Part shown: piece after piece, positions 28,197 through 37,524 of the stretch
Position numbering within the stretch: the stretch's first letter is position 1
Layout: every line of letters starts with the position of its first letter
Assembly: GCA_016200845.1 (NCBI GenBank)
Contig: JACQDW010000046.1
Coordinates: 1-64,000 of the forward strand
Length of the DNA: 64,000 nucleotides
Direction of reading: 5' to 3'
From: Burkholderiales bacterium
GTDB taxonomy: Bacteria; Pseudomonadota; Gammaproteobacteria; Burkholderiales; Burkholderiaceae_D
Notes under the pieces: generated by a model
Seen by the model: the letters and a program-made list of their open reading frames with translations, nothing else
The model's database searches: none
What the model was told of the DNA's origin: nothing
Program-made: the position numbers and the translations under genes

Positions 28197-29267
28197 ATGA
28201 GCATACAAACAGACAATCTCTCTTCGCATGTCGTCGATACCCGCATTATCGCCGCGACGCCTGCTTCGCCGAACGAAGAGGCGATCGAGCGCGCATTGCG
28301 GCCTAAGCAGCTTGAAGAATACGTAGGGCAAGAAAAAATCCGTGATCAGTTAGAGATTTTCATAGGCGCGGCACGCCAGCGCAAAGAAGCGCTCGATCAT
28401 ACTTTGTTGTTTGGCCCTCCGGGTTTGGGTAAGACCACGTTGGCACACATTATTGCGCGTGAAATGGGAGTGAATTTACGTCAGACTTCTGGCCCAGTCT
28501 TAGAGCGTGCCGGCGACTTGGCGGCGCTATTGACCAATCTTGAGGCGAACGACGTTTTGTTTATCGATGAAATCCATAGGCTCTCTCCCGTGGTCGAAGA
28601 AATTTTGTATCCCGCGCTTGAAGACTACCAGATCGATATAATGATAGGCGAAGGCCCCGCGGCGCGTTCAGTGAAGCTTGATTTGCAGCCGTTCACGCTG
28701 GTCGGTGCGACGACGCGCGCTGGGATGCTGACCAATCCTTTACGCGATCGCTTTGGTATTGTGGCGCGCTTAGAGTTTTACACCTCGGAAGAATTAAGTC
28801 GCATCGTGACGCGCTCAGCGTCTTTATTGGAAGTGCCGATCAAGCCCGATGGCGCACTTGAAATCGCCAAGCGTGCACGCGGCACCCCCCGCATCGCCAA
28901 CCGCTTACTGCGCCGCGTGCGCGATTATGTGCAGGTCAAAGGCAATGGCGAGATCACCAAGGCGATGGCCGACGCGGCCTTGAAAATGTTGGATGTCGAT
29001 GCTGTCGGTTTTGACTTGATGGACAGAAAGCTGCTAGAAGCAATCCTGTTCAAATTCGGCGGTGGGCCAGTCGGTCTCGATAACGTCGCCGCAGCCATAG
29101 GTGAAGAGCGCGATACGATAGAAGACGTGTTAGAACCCTACTTGATACAACAAGGCTATTTGCAACGCACGCCAAGAGGGCGGATTGCTACTGCCAGCGC
29201 CTACGAACATTTTGGATTGACCGCACCACGTCCGAACGCGAATGGGGATTTGTGGGGCGGGAATTAA
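28197..29267 (+). CDS. ruvB: Holliday junction DNA helicase subunit RuvB
   Basis: The 356-residue AAA+ motor drives branch migration with RuvA. Walker A is [11 protein letters not shown], Walker B FIDEIHRL, sensor 1 GATTRAG, arginine finger region NPLRDRFGI, and the winged-helix C-terminus contains [17 protein letters not shown]. It is cotranscribed with ruvA. Confidence 0.97.
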   Translation: MSIQTDNLSSHVVDTRIIAATPASPNEEAIERALRPKQLEEYVGQEKIRDQLEIFIGAARQRKEALDHTLLFGPPGLGKTTLAHIIAREMGVNLRQTSGPVLERAGDLAALLTNLEANDVLFIDEIHRLSPVVEEILYPALEDYQIDIMIGEGPAARSVKLDLQPFTLVGATTRAGMLTNPLRDRFGIVARLEFYTSEELSRIVTRSASLLEVPIKPDGALEIAKRARGTPRIANRLLRRVRDYVQVKGNGEITKAMADAALKMLDVDAVGFDLMDRKLLEAILFKFGGGPVGLDNVAAAIGEERDTIEDVLEPYLIQQGYLQRTPRGRIATASAYEHFGLTAPRPNANGDLWGGN

Positions 29268-29567
29268 ACTCAACATCAGCCCACTTGAACGATGGGCGAG
29301 TTGGGATTGCTGCTTATTTCTTCATCGTTCTAAAATAAATACAGCGTATTGTATTTAATACGCATTGCAAATTCTGCGATCCCTCATAGAGAAAAAAATA
29401 TTTTCTCAAACCTTGTTTCCCCTCATTGTATTTATTTCGATACAGGCTATTCTGTTAAAATTCAGTTGTGATGCCTTAAGTCTTTGATTTTGTGAGGCGG
29501 CGGGTGCTTTTTCTGTCTGGCATGGCAATTGCTATTCAGAAGCAGCTTGAGTTTGAATGGGGTGAAT
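29268..29567 (+). promoter_or_regulatory. Regulatory region of the alanine racemase-dadA operon with sigma-54 promoter and TyrR-like box
   Basis: TGGCATGGCAATTGCT (29518-29533) fits the -24/-12 consensus TGGCAC-N5-TTGCW, with GG (29519-29520) and GC (29531-29532) exactly 10 bases apart. Upstream, TGTATTTATTTCGATACA (29427-29444) matches the TyrR-type box in arrangement (TGTA...TACA with G-N14-C), about 100 bases before the expected start of transcription (~29543). A further inverted repeat ATACA-N6-TGTAT is at 29339-29354, with GCGTATT/AATACGC overlapping it (29344-29363). The third gene of the operon encodes a matching sigma-54 activator. Confidence 0.75.
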
Positions 29568-30689
29568 ATGCAACAAGAAGCTGGGCGCGCTGGCGCTCTG
29601 TTAACGATAGATTTGAAAGCCTTGCGCGCGAATTTTCGCTATTTGCAAGCGCGTTTGGGACGTGCTGTCTGCGGTGCTGCGGTGAAGGCCGATGCCTATG
29701 GCTTGGGGGCGATTCCTGTTTCTAAGGCGCTGGTGGCAGAAGGTTGTCGACACTTATTTGTGGCGCAATTGGAAGAAGCGATTAGTTTGCGCGCACATAT
29801 TGCGCGGGACGTGGCAATTTATGTGATGCATGGCTCTCCGGTTGGTTATGAGGCCGAGTTCGTCGAATATGGCTGTACACCGGTTTTAAATAGTCTCGAT
29901 CAAATCGCGGCCTGGCGCAATCTGGCGCAAGAGCGCATGACCAGTTTGCCCGCCATCATACAAATCGATACGGGCATGGCACGCATGGGTTTGTCGCAAG
30001 CGGAGTTGCGCGCTTGGCTGAATGATTTTTCTCTGACTGATGGCATAGACGTGCAGTATGTGATGAGCCATCTGGCTTGTGCTGAGGATCAGCTTGATCC
30101 TATGAATGGCATGCAATTGCAAGCGTTTAAAAATGTGCTGGCGCAGTTACGCTTGCAATTTCCCAATTTGAAGGCGAGTTTTTCTAATTCGTCTGGCATC
30201 TTCCTTGGTTCTGACTATCACTTTGATTTGGCACGTCCCGGCGCTGCTTTGTATGGTGTCGCGCCCGTTGCGGGCCAAGAGAGTCCTATGCAATCCGTGG
30301 TGCAACTACAAGGCCGCATTATCCAAACCCGTGAAATCCCTATGGGCGCGAGTGTGGGTTATAGCAAAACTTGGCGTGCGACTCAGCCCTCCCGCATCGC
30401 GACGGTGTCGGTCGGCTATGCCGATGGTTGGTTGCGCAGTTTAAGTAATTGTGGCGTGGCGCATATCGCTGGGGTGGAAGTGCCTATGGTGGGCAATGTC
30501 TCTATGGATACGATCACGTTGAATGTCAGCCATGTTGCACCGGAGCTTTTGTACCCCGGCGCGCTGGTTGATTTGATTTGTCCCGACAATACCGTCGATC
30601 AAGTAGCGAAACAGGCGGGCACGATAGGTTATGAAATTTTGACGAGCTTGGGGCCGCGATACCAGCGCCATTATGTTGACGAAGTTTAG
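29568..30689 (+). CDS. Alanine racemase (catabolic, DadX-like by context)
   Basis: The PLP enzyme interconverts L- and D-alanine. The chosen ATG at 29568 follows GGGGTG; the in-frame TTG at 29529 lies within the sigma-54 promoter and upstream of the expected transcript start. About 373 residues. The PLP lysine is in AAVKADAYGLGA (near residue 38); the second catalytic base region SVGYSKTW, VSVGYADGW and PMVGNVSMD are present. It heads an operon with dadA, so a catabolic role supplying D-alanine is likely; a biosynthetic role (alr) cannot be excluded without knowing whether another racemase exists. Confidence 0.92.
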   Translation: MQQEAGRAGALLTIDLKALRANFRYLQARLGRAVCGAAVKADAYGLGAIPVSKALVAEGCRHLFVAQLEEAISLRAHIARDVAIYVMHGSPVGYEAEFVEYGCTPVLNSLDQIAAWRNLAQERMTSLPAIIQIDTGMARMGLSQAELRAWLNDFSLTDGIDVQYVMSHLACAEDQLDPMNGMQLQAFKNVLAQLRLQFPNLKASFSNSSGIFLGSDYHFDLARPGAALYGVAPVAGQESPMQSVVQLQGRIIQTREIPMGASVGYSKTWRATQPSRIATVSVGYADGWLRSLSNCGVAHIAGVEVPMVGNVSMDTITLNVSHVAPELLYPGALVDLICPDNTVDQVAKQAGTIGYEILTSLGPRYQRHYVDEV

Positions 30690-30732
30690 ATAGAGTACAA
30701 GCAGCATAGAATTTAAATTCTGAAGGAAGCGT

Positions 30733-32010
30733 ATGAAAATAGTGATCTTGGGTGCAGGCGTAATCGGAACGGCGAGCGCGTATTTTTTGGCGAAAGCTGG
30801 ACACGAAGTGACCGTGATTGAGCGTCAGCCGGGCGCGGCTTTGGAAACGAGTTTTGCCAATGCGGGCGAAGTCTCTCCCGGCTATTCTGCACCATGGGCG
30901 GGACCCGGTATTCCATTGAAGGCGATCAAGTGGCTGATGATGGAACACAGCCCTTTGGCAATACGTCCTAGTCTGGATCCTGCTATGTGGCGCTGGGTGT
31001 TTCAGATGCTGACTAATTGCACGACCAAGCGCTACGAAATCAATAAAGCCCGCATGCTGCGCATGGCGCAATATAGCCGTGATGTGCTGGAACAATTGCG
31101 TGATGACACCGGCATCTCCTATGATCAGCGCACTCAGGGAACCCTGCAATTATTCCGTACTCAGCAGCAGTTGGATGCTTCGCAAACTGATATCGATATC
31201 TTGAATCGCTATGGCGTGCCTTATGAGGCTTTGAGTGCCGATGATTGTCTGCGCGTGGAGCCAGCTTTGGCAAAGGTGCGCGAGAAATTTGTCGGTGCTT
31301 TGCGTTTGCCTGGCGATGAGACGGGTGACTGTTTTAAATTCACCCAAAATCTGGCAAAGCTGGCTGAGGCATTGGGTGTGAAATTTGAATACGGCGTCAG
31401 CATAGAGCGCGTGTTAGCACAAGGTGATCAGGTCACTGGTGTGCAGACGTCTAAGGGCATGTACACCGCCGATAAATTCGTGTTGGCCTTGGGTAGTTAT
31501 TCGCCTTTGATGTTGCGCGAATTGGGTATCAAGATTCCTGTGTATCCAATTAAGGGTTATTCGATTACGGTGCCGATCACCGATGCCAGTGGCGCGCCAG
31601 AATCCACCGTGATGGATGAGACTTACAAGGTTGCGATTACGCGTTTAGGTGACAGGATACGTGTCGGTGGTACCGCCGAAATTACAGGCTATAACCTCGA
31701 TCTGCGCGAATCTCGTCGTAAGACTTTGGTGCACTCTGTGACTGACTTGTTCCCGCACGGCGGTGATGTCGCCAAGGCAGAATTCTGGACCGGATTGCGC
31801 CCGATGACACCAGACGGCACACCTGTGATAGGCCCGACACCTTATCGTAATTTATTTCTGAATACCGGCCATGGAACTTTGGGCTGGACCATGTCTTGTG
31901 GCTCTGGGCAATTCTTAGCAGATCTGATTTCAGGCAAAAAGCCAGCCATCTCGACTGAGGGCTTGTTCATGGACAGATACGGTAGTGTGAATCGTCCGAT
32001 TGCGGTTTGA
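30733..32010 (+). CDS. dadA: D-amino acid dehydrogenase small subunit
   Basis: The 425-residue FAD enzyme oxidises D-alanine and other D-amino acids to 2-oxo acids at the inner membrane face, passing electrons to quinone. The dinucleotide motif is [20 protein letters not shown] (3-22); then [41 protein letters not shown] and [25 protein letters not shown] precedes the start. It sits between the racemase and a sigma-54 activator. Confidence 0.95.
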   Translation: MKIVILGAGVIGTASAYFLAKAGHEVTVIERQPGAALETSFANAGEVSPGYSAPWAGPGIPLKAIKWLMMEHSPLAIRPSLDPAMWRWVFQMLTNCTTKRYEINKARMLRMAQYSRDVLEQLRDDTGISYDQRTQGTLQLFRTQQQLDASQTDIDILNRYGVPYEALSADDCLRVEPALAKVREKFVGALRLPGDETGDCFKFTQNLAKLAEALGVKFEYGVSIERVLAQGDQVTGVQTSKGMYTADKFVLALGSYSPLMLRELGIKIPVYPIKGYSITVPITDASGAPESTVMDETYKVAITRLGDRIRVGGTAEITGYNLDLRESRRKTLVHSVTDLFPHGGDVAKAEFWTGLRPMTPDGTPVIGPTPYRNLFLNTGHGTLGWTMSCGSGQFLADLISGKKPAISTEGLFMDRYGSVNRPIAV

Positions 32011-32034
32011 TATTCGTCGTTAAAGAGACTAGCA

Positions 32035-33594
32035 ATGCGCGTCAATATTCCCTTTGAAGATCGTGTTGGTATCGCCCATGAAATTTTGGCGGTATTGGCA
32101 CGTCAGGGTTTGAATGTGCAGGCGGTGGAAGTGGCGCCGCCGAATATTTACATCGATATTCCCGAACTCAAACAGGGTATGCTGCCCGCATTGCAAGCCG
32201 ATTGCGATCAGGTGGCGGGTGTGGGGACGATAGAGGTGGTCGATATTTTGCCGGGCATGCGCCGTAGTCTCAATCTCGATACCATCATGGCGGTGATGGA
32301 AGACCCGGTGATTGCGATTGATGCCTTGGGGCGTATCGTGATTGCGAATGCGGCGGCGGCTGAAGTGGCGCGCTGTACTGAACAGCAGTTGTGTGAAAAA
32401 TCTCTGTATCAGGTGCTGCAAGATAGCACGATACAGCACGAACTGATCGCCAATGAATTTTGCGCACCTACGCGCGAAGTGCTGTTGAATGGCGAGCCGT
32501 TTTTGATGGACGTGACGCCGGTGTTTGAACCTTTGTCCGCTGGCACAGCGAGCGATGGCAAGGCGGTCGGTGCTTTGCTGACCCTGACTGCGCCTAAGCG
32601 TATCGGCGAGCGCCTGCATGCCATTTCCCGCGCGGAGGTCGGAGGTTTTGAAGCCATCATCGGTGAGTCCGAGCAAATTCGTGTCTTGAAAAAACGGGCA
32701 GCGCGGGTGGCGGTGGTCGATGCGCCTTTATTGATCACAGGCGAAACTGGCACGGGCAAAGAGTTGTTGGCGCAGGCGTGTCATGGCGTCAGTGCGCGCC
32801 ATCATGCACCATTTTTGGAGCTCAATTGCGCCGCCTTGCCCGAGAGTTTGGCCGAGAGTGAATTATTCGGCTATATGGCGGGCGCTTTCACTGGCGCTAA
32901 TCGCGGCGGCAAGCCGGGTCTATTTGAAATGGCCGATGGTGGCACTGTGTTTCTCGATGAAGTCGGCGAGATGTCTTTGTATCTGCAGGCAAAGCTGCTG
33001 CGCTTTTTGAATGACGGTAAATTTCGCCGCATCGGTGGCGAGAAAGAAGTGCAAGTCGATGTGCGCATCATCAGCGCAACCCACAGGAATTTACGGAAGA
33101 TGGTGCAAGAAGGCAGCTTTCGTGAAGACTTGTTTTATCGTTTAAATGTCCTGCATTTAGAAATGCCTGCTCTGCGCGAACGTTCCGACGATATTCTTTT
33201 ATTGGCACGCCACTTCATCGAGCGTGCGTGTACGCAGGCACAAAAGCCAGTTTCACGATTAAATCAAACCGCCACCGCGGCCATGCTAAATAATCGCTGG
33301 CCGGGCAATGTGCGGCAATTGCAAAACGTGGTGTTCAGGGCGATTACCATGTCTGATCAACGCGTACTTGATGCGGCGGATTTGGATTGGGCGGAGGATT
33401 CAATGGCCGGTGAAAATGTGGTCTTTGAGCAGGCTGACACTTGGGAAGACTCCATCAATCAATTTGAAGCGGCGCTGCTCAGTAAGCTATATCAGGAATA
33501 TCCGTCCAGCAGAAAACTGGCAGCACGCCTCGCGACTTCACATTCCATGATCGCGACTAAGTTGCGCAAGCATGGGATACCTAGTCGAAAGTGA
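32035..33594 (+). CDS. TyrR/PhhR-like sigma-54-dependent activator (ACT-PAS-AAA+-HTH)
   Basis: The 519-residue protein has an N-terminal ACT amino-acid-sensing domain (~1-75), a PAS domain (~78-145), an AAA+ domain (~205-430) and a C-terminal helix-turn-helix (RKLAARLATSHSMIATKLRK). Walker A is GETGTGKE, Walker B GGTVFLDEVG, arginine-finger region FREDLFYRLNVL. Unlike enteric TyrR, the sigma-54-contact loop GAFTGA is intact (MAGAFTGANRGG), so it should activate sigma-54 promoters as PhhR does. The gene is 24 bases after dadA, whose operon carries a sigma-54 promoter and a TyrR-like box; it likely senses alanine or another amino acid and autoregulates. Confidence 0.9.
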   Translation: MRVNIPFEDRVGIAHEILAVLARQGLNVQAVEVAPPNIYIDIPELKQGMLPALQADCDQVAGVGTIEVVDILPGMRRSLNLDTIMAVMEDPVIAIDALGRIVIANAAAAEVARCTEQQLCEKSLYQVLQDSTIQHELIANEFCAPTREVLLNGEPFLMDVTPVFEPLSAGTASDGKAVGALLTLTAPKRIGERLHAISRAEVGGFEAIIGESEQIRVLKKRAARVAVVDAPLLITGETGTGKELLAQACHGVSARHHAPFLELNCAALPESLAESELFGYMAGAFTGANRGGKPGLFEMADGGTVFLDEVGEMSLYLQAKLLRFLNDGKFRRIGGEKEVQVDVRIISATHRNLRKMVQEGSFREDLFYRLNVLHLEMPALRERSDDILLLARHFIERACTQAQKPVSRLNQTATAAMLNNRWPGNVRQLQNVVFRAITMSDQRVLDAADLDWAEDSMAGENVVFEQADTWEDSINQFEAALLSKLYQEYPSSRKLAARLATSHSMIATKLRKHGIPSRK

Positions 33595-33602
33595 AGCTGA
33601 TT

Positions 33603-33698
33603 CCATTTCTAAATCATTCGTGTGGTTGTTACCTTCGGCTCGCCGTGCTATAGCACTGTCTTCGCCTCGTGGCCTAGACACGAATGATTTGGAAATGG
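33603..33698. mobile_element. Hairpin element 2 sharing its core with element 1
   Basis: Arms 33603-33623 and 33678-33698 are reverse complements at 20 of 21 positions (CCATTTCTAAATCATTCGTG on the left). The core, read on the minus strand, runs from CTAGGC to AACAAC and matches element 1 at 43 of 53 positions; the apex is GTGCTATAGCAC instead of GTGCAATTGCAC. It fills the gap between two convergent genes, starting 9 bases after the activator stop, so it may also act as a transcription end. No clear target duplication. Confidence 0.7.
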
Positions 33699-33708
33699 CC
33701 CGAATACT

Positions 33709-33894
33709 CTATTCAGCCGTCGCTGAGTCGTCTAGATCTGCAGGTAAATTGACAGCAGGAATGGTGTATTTCTCTTCCGCCCAAGCGCCAAGATCGATCT
33801 GTTTGCAGCGCTCAGAGCAAAAAGGACGAAAGCTATTTTCTGGCACCCAGTTGACCTTAGCGGCGCAAGTGGGACAATTAACGACAGTAACCAT
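33709..33894 (-). CDS. yacG: DNA gyrase inhibitor YacG (zinc protein)
   Basis: The 61-residue zinc-finger protein carries the motif C-X2-C-X15-C-X3-C (CPTC ... FCSERC) followed by [11 protein letters not shown], the family signature. YacG binds GyrB. It is adjacent to zapD and coaE, as in many proteobacteria. Confidence 0.93.
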   Translation of the reverse strand: MVTVVNCPTCAAKVNWVPENSFRPFCSERCKQIDLGAWAEEKYTIPAVNLPADLDDSATAE

Positions 33895-33906
33895 GGTAGT
33901 GAAATC

Positions 33907-34662
33907 TTAAAAATTGCAGAGCGTCAGATCGAAGGGAACGTCTGCATCGAAAGGGCGTGGTTTCATATCACCATCTTGCGACATGATACGTATCCAAAGC
34001 ATGTATTTGTTGGCGGAGATTTCAGGAATGGCGCCCAGCTCTTGCGGCAAGCTGACGCGCAATAATTGATAGACTTTTCCCTGTAGCATTTGCTGATAGC
34101 TACCGCCTTGGGCAATCACTTTTGTAGTGCTGCCTGCTTCACGCAACAAGCGTAATACGATGGCGATGGCATCAAACAGTGGCGCAATTGGAGCAAACCA
34201 ATTGGTGATGTCGTTAATGCGTTTTTCGGTGGGGTTCTTTTTCCAAGCGTGATAGCTCGGTAAATCGAATTCACAAGCGCCACCCGGAATAATTGTGCGG
34301 CCACGGATACTCATTAGCCATTCATTGTCACGAATATGCTGTCCTGTTTTGCCGGTGGCTGCCATCAGTCTTGCACTGGCGCGCTCCACGTCAGCAATAA
34401 TCTGATCTAGCATGTCGGCTTGCACATTGGGATTGGATTTAAAACCAATCAGGGTATTTTTTTGACGATCTAGTTCTTGCAGTAAATCTGATTTTAAGTC
34501 CGCGCGACCAGCGACCTCGAGCATTTCGAAGATGGTAGCGATCGCGATGTGATGCTGCAAAGGGTCAGACTGATGCAAGAAGAAAGAAAATTTCTCGTAC
34601 AGGTCTTCTAGCCGCAATAACGTGCGTATGCGCTCGTTAAAAGGGTACTCGTAAACGATCAA
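33907..34662 (-). CDS. zapD: Cell division protein ZapD (DUF1342)
   Basis: The 251-residue cytosolic protein cross-links FtsZ filaments. The start [20 protein letters not shown] is characteristic, as are [17 protein letters not shown] and SYHAWKK in the C-terminal half. It lies 12 bases upstream of yacG, with which it is probably cotranscribed; coaE is 134 bases further upstream. Confidence 0.94.
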   Translation of the reverse strand: MIVYEYPFNERIRTLLRLEDLYEKFSFFLHQSDPLQHHIAIATIFEMLEVAGRADLKSDLLQELDRQKNTLIGFKSNPNVQADMLDQIIADVERASARLMAATGKTGQHIRDNEWLMSIRGRTIIPGGACEFDLPSYHAWKKNPTEKRINDITNWFAPIAPLFDAIAIVLRLLREAGSTTKVIAQGGSYQQMLQGKVYQLLRVSLPQELGAIPEISANKYMLWIRIMSQDGDMKPRPFDADVPFDLTLCNF

Positions 34663-34796
34663 AATAAATTTCCTGTCAAATGATGCAGACGAAGGTGCGG
34701 ATTAATGGGCAAACTTGGCAGCGTGGGGGCAGCAAAAATGGCTTCACGTGATTCTGAACCAAGCGCGAGAAAAATACAAACATTGCGTGCGCTCAA

Positions 34797-35405
34797 TTAG
34801 CGAGAAAGCGCCAATTTTTGATAAATTGCGTGGAGACGCGTGACTTCGATGCGCACATGCGACAAATCCAGGTCGGTATTGATGATATCCGTCGCCGCTT
34901 GCAGCCTTTGCTCGCGACAGGCTTGCGCTTGCAAGATGGATTCAACCTGCTCACGTGAAAAACCATTGCGTGCCATCACACGATCAATTTGCGTTTGTAT
35001 CGGACAGTCTGCGACCAAGATGCGACTGACACGCTGCGCCCAGGTGCCTGATTCGACTAGTAAGGGCACGACGAACATTGGATAGCAGGCATGCGCTTGG
35101 TTTGCCTGTTCCTCACATATCTGACGAATCAGGGGATGGATGATAGCTTCCAGATCGCGTTTCGCCTGAGGCTGACTGAATACCAATTCACGCATCTTAT
35201 CGCGTCGCATGGCACCCTCGGATACGTAATCGGGCCCGAATCGCGCGGTAATGTGAGAAATAGCAGCTCCGCCAGGCTGGGTCAGTTGATGAGCAATCTC
35301 ATCAGTGTCGATGATGGTGGCACCCAATTCGGCAAACATGGTGGCAACGGTTGTTTTACCGCTGCCTATGCCACCCGTCAGACCGACGCTAAACTGCGCT
35401 GACAT
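34797..35405 (-). CDS. coaE: Dephospho-CoA kinase
   Basis: CoaE makes the last step of coenzyme A synthesis. The 202-residue P-loop kinase has GLTGGIGSGKTTVA (residues 8-21), IIDTDEIAHQL and the lid region RNGFSREQVESIL. Its start lies one base after the pilD stop, so the two are translationally coupled. Confidence 0.95.
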   Translation of the reverse strand: MSAQFSVGLTGGIGSGKTTVATMFAELGATIIDTDEIAHQLTQPGGAAISHITARFGPDYVSEGAMRRDKMRELVFSQPQAKRDLEAIIHPLIRQICEEQANQAHACYPMFVVPLLVESGTWAQRVSRILVADCPIQTQIDRVMARNGFSREQVESILQAQACREQRLQAATDIINTDLDLSHVRIEVTRLHAIYQKLALSR

Positions 35406-35406
35406 G

Positions 35407-36273
35407 TCAATGGAATAGTCCGAGGTAGGTGGCGGTAATATTGTGCCCGTACACTAGGGCAATCAATCCCGCGCCAGCCAGATAAGGGCCAAAAGGAATT
35501 TGCTTACTAAATCCCATTTTACCGAGGACGATCATAGTTAGTCCGATGACAGCGCCGACCAATGACGACAACAGGATAATTAACGGTAGCATACTCCAGC
35601 CCATCCACGCACCGAGTGCAGCTAATAGCTTAAAATCACCATAGCCCATTCCTTCTTTGCCGGTCAAAAGTTTGAACAACCAGTAGACCGACCATAAAGA
35701 AAGATAGCCTAAAATCGCACCAATCACCGCGCTTTCAAGTGAAGCAAAAATTCCATAGATGTTAATGCCCAAGCCTATCCACATCAGTGGCAAGGTCAGA
35801 TCATCGGGTAGTAATTGGGTATCGCTGTCTATCATCGTCATTGCAATCAGGAACCAACAAAATACGACCGCAGCCAGCCCCATGTAACCACTGCCAAAAT
35901 GCCAGATCATATAGGCAGAAAGTACACCTGTTACCGCTTCAACGATGGGATAGCGTGGCGATATTGGGGCTTTGCAGGCACTGCACTGGCCGCGTAGAAC
36001 CAGATAACTGACAACGGGAATATTCTCCAAAGCACCGATCTGATGTTGGCAGTGCGGACAGCTAGAACGAGGCACCATCAGATTGTAAGGATCTGTATGT
36101 GGCAAGTCTTTTCCCGACTCACTGGCAACATAATTATCCGATTCCCTTTGCATCATTTTCGGCAATCGAAAAATAACGACATTCAGGAAGCTGCCGATCA
36201 ATAAACCAATCACGGCGAAAAATACAGTGCTGATGATGTCATCAGGCTGAGTGAAGAAAATAAGATCGAACAT
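35407..36273 (-). CDS. pilD: Type IV prepilin peptidase/N-methyltransferase
   Basis: The 288-residue inner-membrane aspartyl peptidase removes and methylates type IV prepilin leaders. It has about eight membrane helices, the two CxxC pairs (CPHC, CSAC) of the cytosolic zinc loop, and the catalytic Asp residues in IDSDTQLLPD and GMGYGDFKLLA. The start codon overlaps the pilC stop by one base (TAATG). Confidence 0.95.
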   Translation of the reverse strand: MFDLIFFTQPDDIISTVFFAVIGLLIGSFLNVVIFRLPKMMQRESDNYVASESGKDLPHTDPYNLMVPRSSCPHCQHQIGALENIPVVSYLVLRGQCSACKAPISPRYPIVEAVTGVLSAYMIWHFGSGYMGLAAVVFCWFLIAMTMIDSDTQLLPDDLTLPLMWIGLGINIYGIFASLESAVIGAILGYLSLWSVYWLFKLLTGKEGMGYGDFKLLAALGAWMGWSMLPLIILLSSLVGAVIGLTMIVLGKMGFSKQIPFGPYLAGAGLIALVYGHNITATYLGLFH

Positions 36274-37508
36274 TAGACCACCGAGCCCAGTTTGAAAATT
36301 GGAAGATACATGGCGACAACCAAGCCGCCAATAACGACACCCAAAATCACCATGATTAAGGGTTCCATTAAACTCGATAAAGTCGCGACAGCTTCATCAA
36401 CTTCTTCTTCGTAGAAGTCAGCAACTTTACCTAACATACCGTCGAGTGCGCCGGATTCTTCGCCAATGGCGACCATTTGAGTCACCATCGTCGGGAACAC
36501 GTTGGTGTTTTGCATTGCAACGGTCAAACTGGTGCCTGTGGTTACTTCAGTTTGGATCTTAATAGTTGCATCGAGGTACACAGCGTTACCAGAAGCGCCA
36601 CCTACGGAATCAAGTGCCTCAACCAAAGGAACACCGGCCGCGAACATGGTTGCCAAGGTACGTGTCCAGCGTGCAATGGTTGCTTTACGAATTACATCGC
36701 CAAAGATGGGGGCTTGCAACAAGAGTCTATCCATTGTTCTTTGCATCTTGATCGATCGCTGCCAAGATTGAAAGAAAAAATACAGGCACCCAAACATGCC
36801 ACCAAAAATCAAATACCAATTCTTGACAAAGTAATCGGAAATGGCCATCACCATTAGTGTGGGCGCAGGCAAATCAGCCCCGAAACTTTCAAATACAGTT
36901 TTAAAGGCCGGCACAACCCAAATCATAATCACGGCGGTAACTATAAACGCAATACTCAGAATCGCAATTGGGTAGGTTAGTGCGGACTTAATTTTCGCTT
37001 TGATCGCCAGGGTTTTTTCTTTGTAGATGGCAAGTCGATTTAGTAAGTCTTCCAAAATACCTGCTTGCTCACCGGCAGCGACAAGATTGCAAAATAAAGC
37101 GTCAAAATAAAGCGGGTACTTGCGAAACGCCTGATTTAAGCTGGTTCCTGTTTCTACATCTGAACGTATGTCTAGCAATAACTTTGATACGGATGGATTG
37201 GCGTGGCCTTTACCGACAATGTCGAAGGATTGAAGTAAAGGCACGCCAGCTTTCATCATCGTTGCTAGTTGCCGAGTGAAGAGCGTAATGTCTTTATCGG
37301 TAATTTTTTTGCCTGAGCTATAGGACTTTTTCTTTATTTTTTTAACTAAAACGCCTTGGCGGCGCAAGGTAGCTGCAACAATGGTCTCGCCACTGGCGCG
37401 CAGTTCGCCGGTGACTTTTTTTCCTTGCTTGTCAACGCCTTCCCATGCATAGACAAACTCTTTAATTTGATTTGATTTCGCAGGCTTACTTCTCGATATT
37501 GTTGCCAT
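36273..37508 (-). CDS. pilC: Type IV pilus inner-membrane platform protein
   Basis: The 411-residue GspF/PilC-family protein anchors the assembly ATPases. Two repeated T2SSF domains are evident (FTRQLATMMKAGVPLLQSFD and WTRTLATMFAAGVPLVEALD), with three membrane helices including YPIAILSIAFIVTAVIMIWV and the last EPLIMVILGVVIGGLVVAMY. pilB lies 16 bases upstream. Confidence 0.96.
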   Translation of the reverse strand: MATISRSKPAKSNQIKEFVYAWEGVDKQGKKVTGELRASGETIVAATLRRQGVLVKKIKKKSYSSGKKITDKDITLFTRQLATMMKAGVPLLQSFDIVGKGHANPSVSKLLLDIRSDVETGTSLNQAFRKYPLYFDALFCNLVAAGEQAGILEDLLNRLAIYKEKTLAIKAKIKSALTYPIAILSIAFIVTAVIMIWVVPAFKTVFESFGADLPAPTLMVMAISDYFVKNWYLIFGGMFGCLYFFFQSWQRSIKMQRTMDRLLLQAPIFGDVIRKATIARWTRTLATMFAAGVPLVEALDSVGGASGNAVYLDATIKIQTEVTTGTSLTVAMQNTNVFPTMVTQMVAIGEESGALDGMLGKVADFYEEEVDEAVATLSSLMEPLIMVILGVVIGGLVVAMYLPIFKLGSVV

Positions 37509-37524
37509 GTCTTATCCTATGTTC

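Noticed and set aside
33572-33910. Plus-strand frame of 112 codons after the TyrR-like gene
   Set aside because: It runs through hairpin element 2 and antisense to yacG; no family features or ribosome site.
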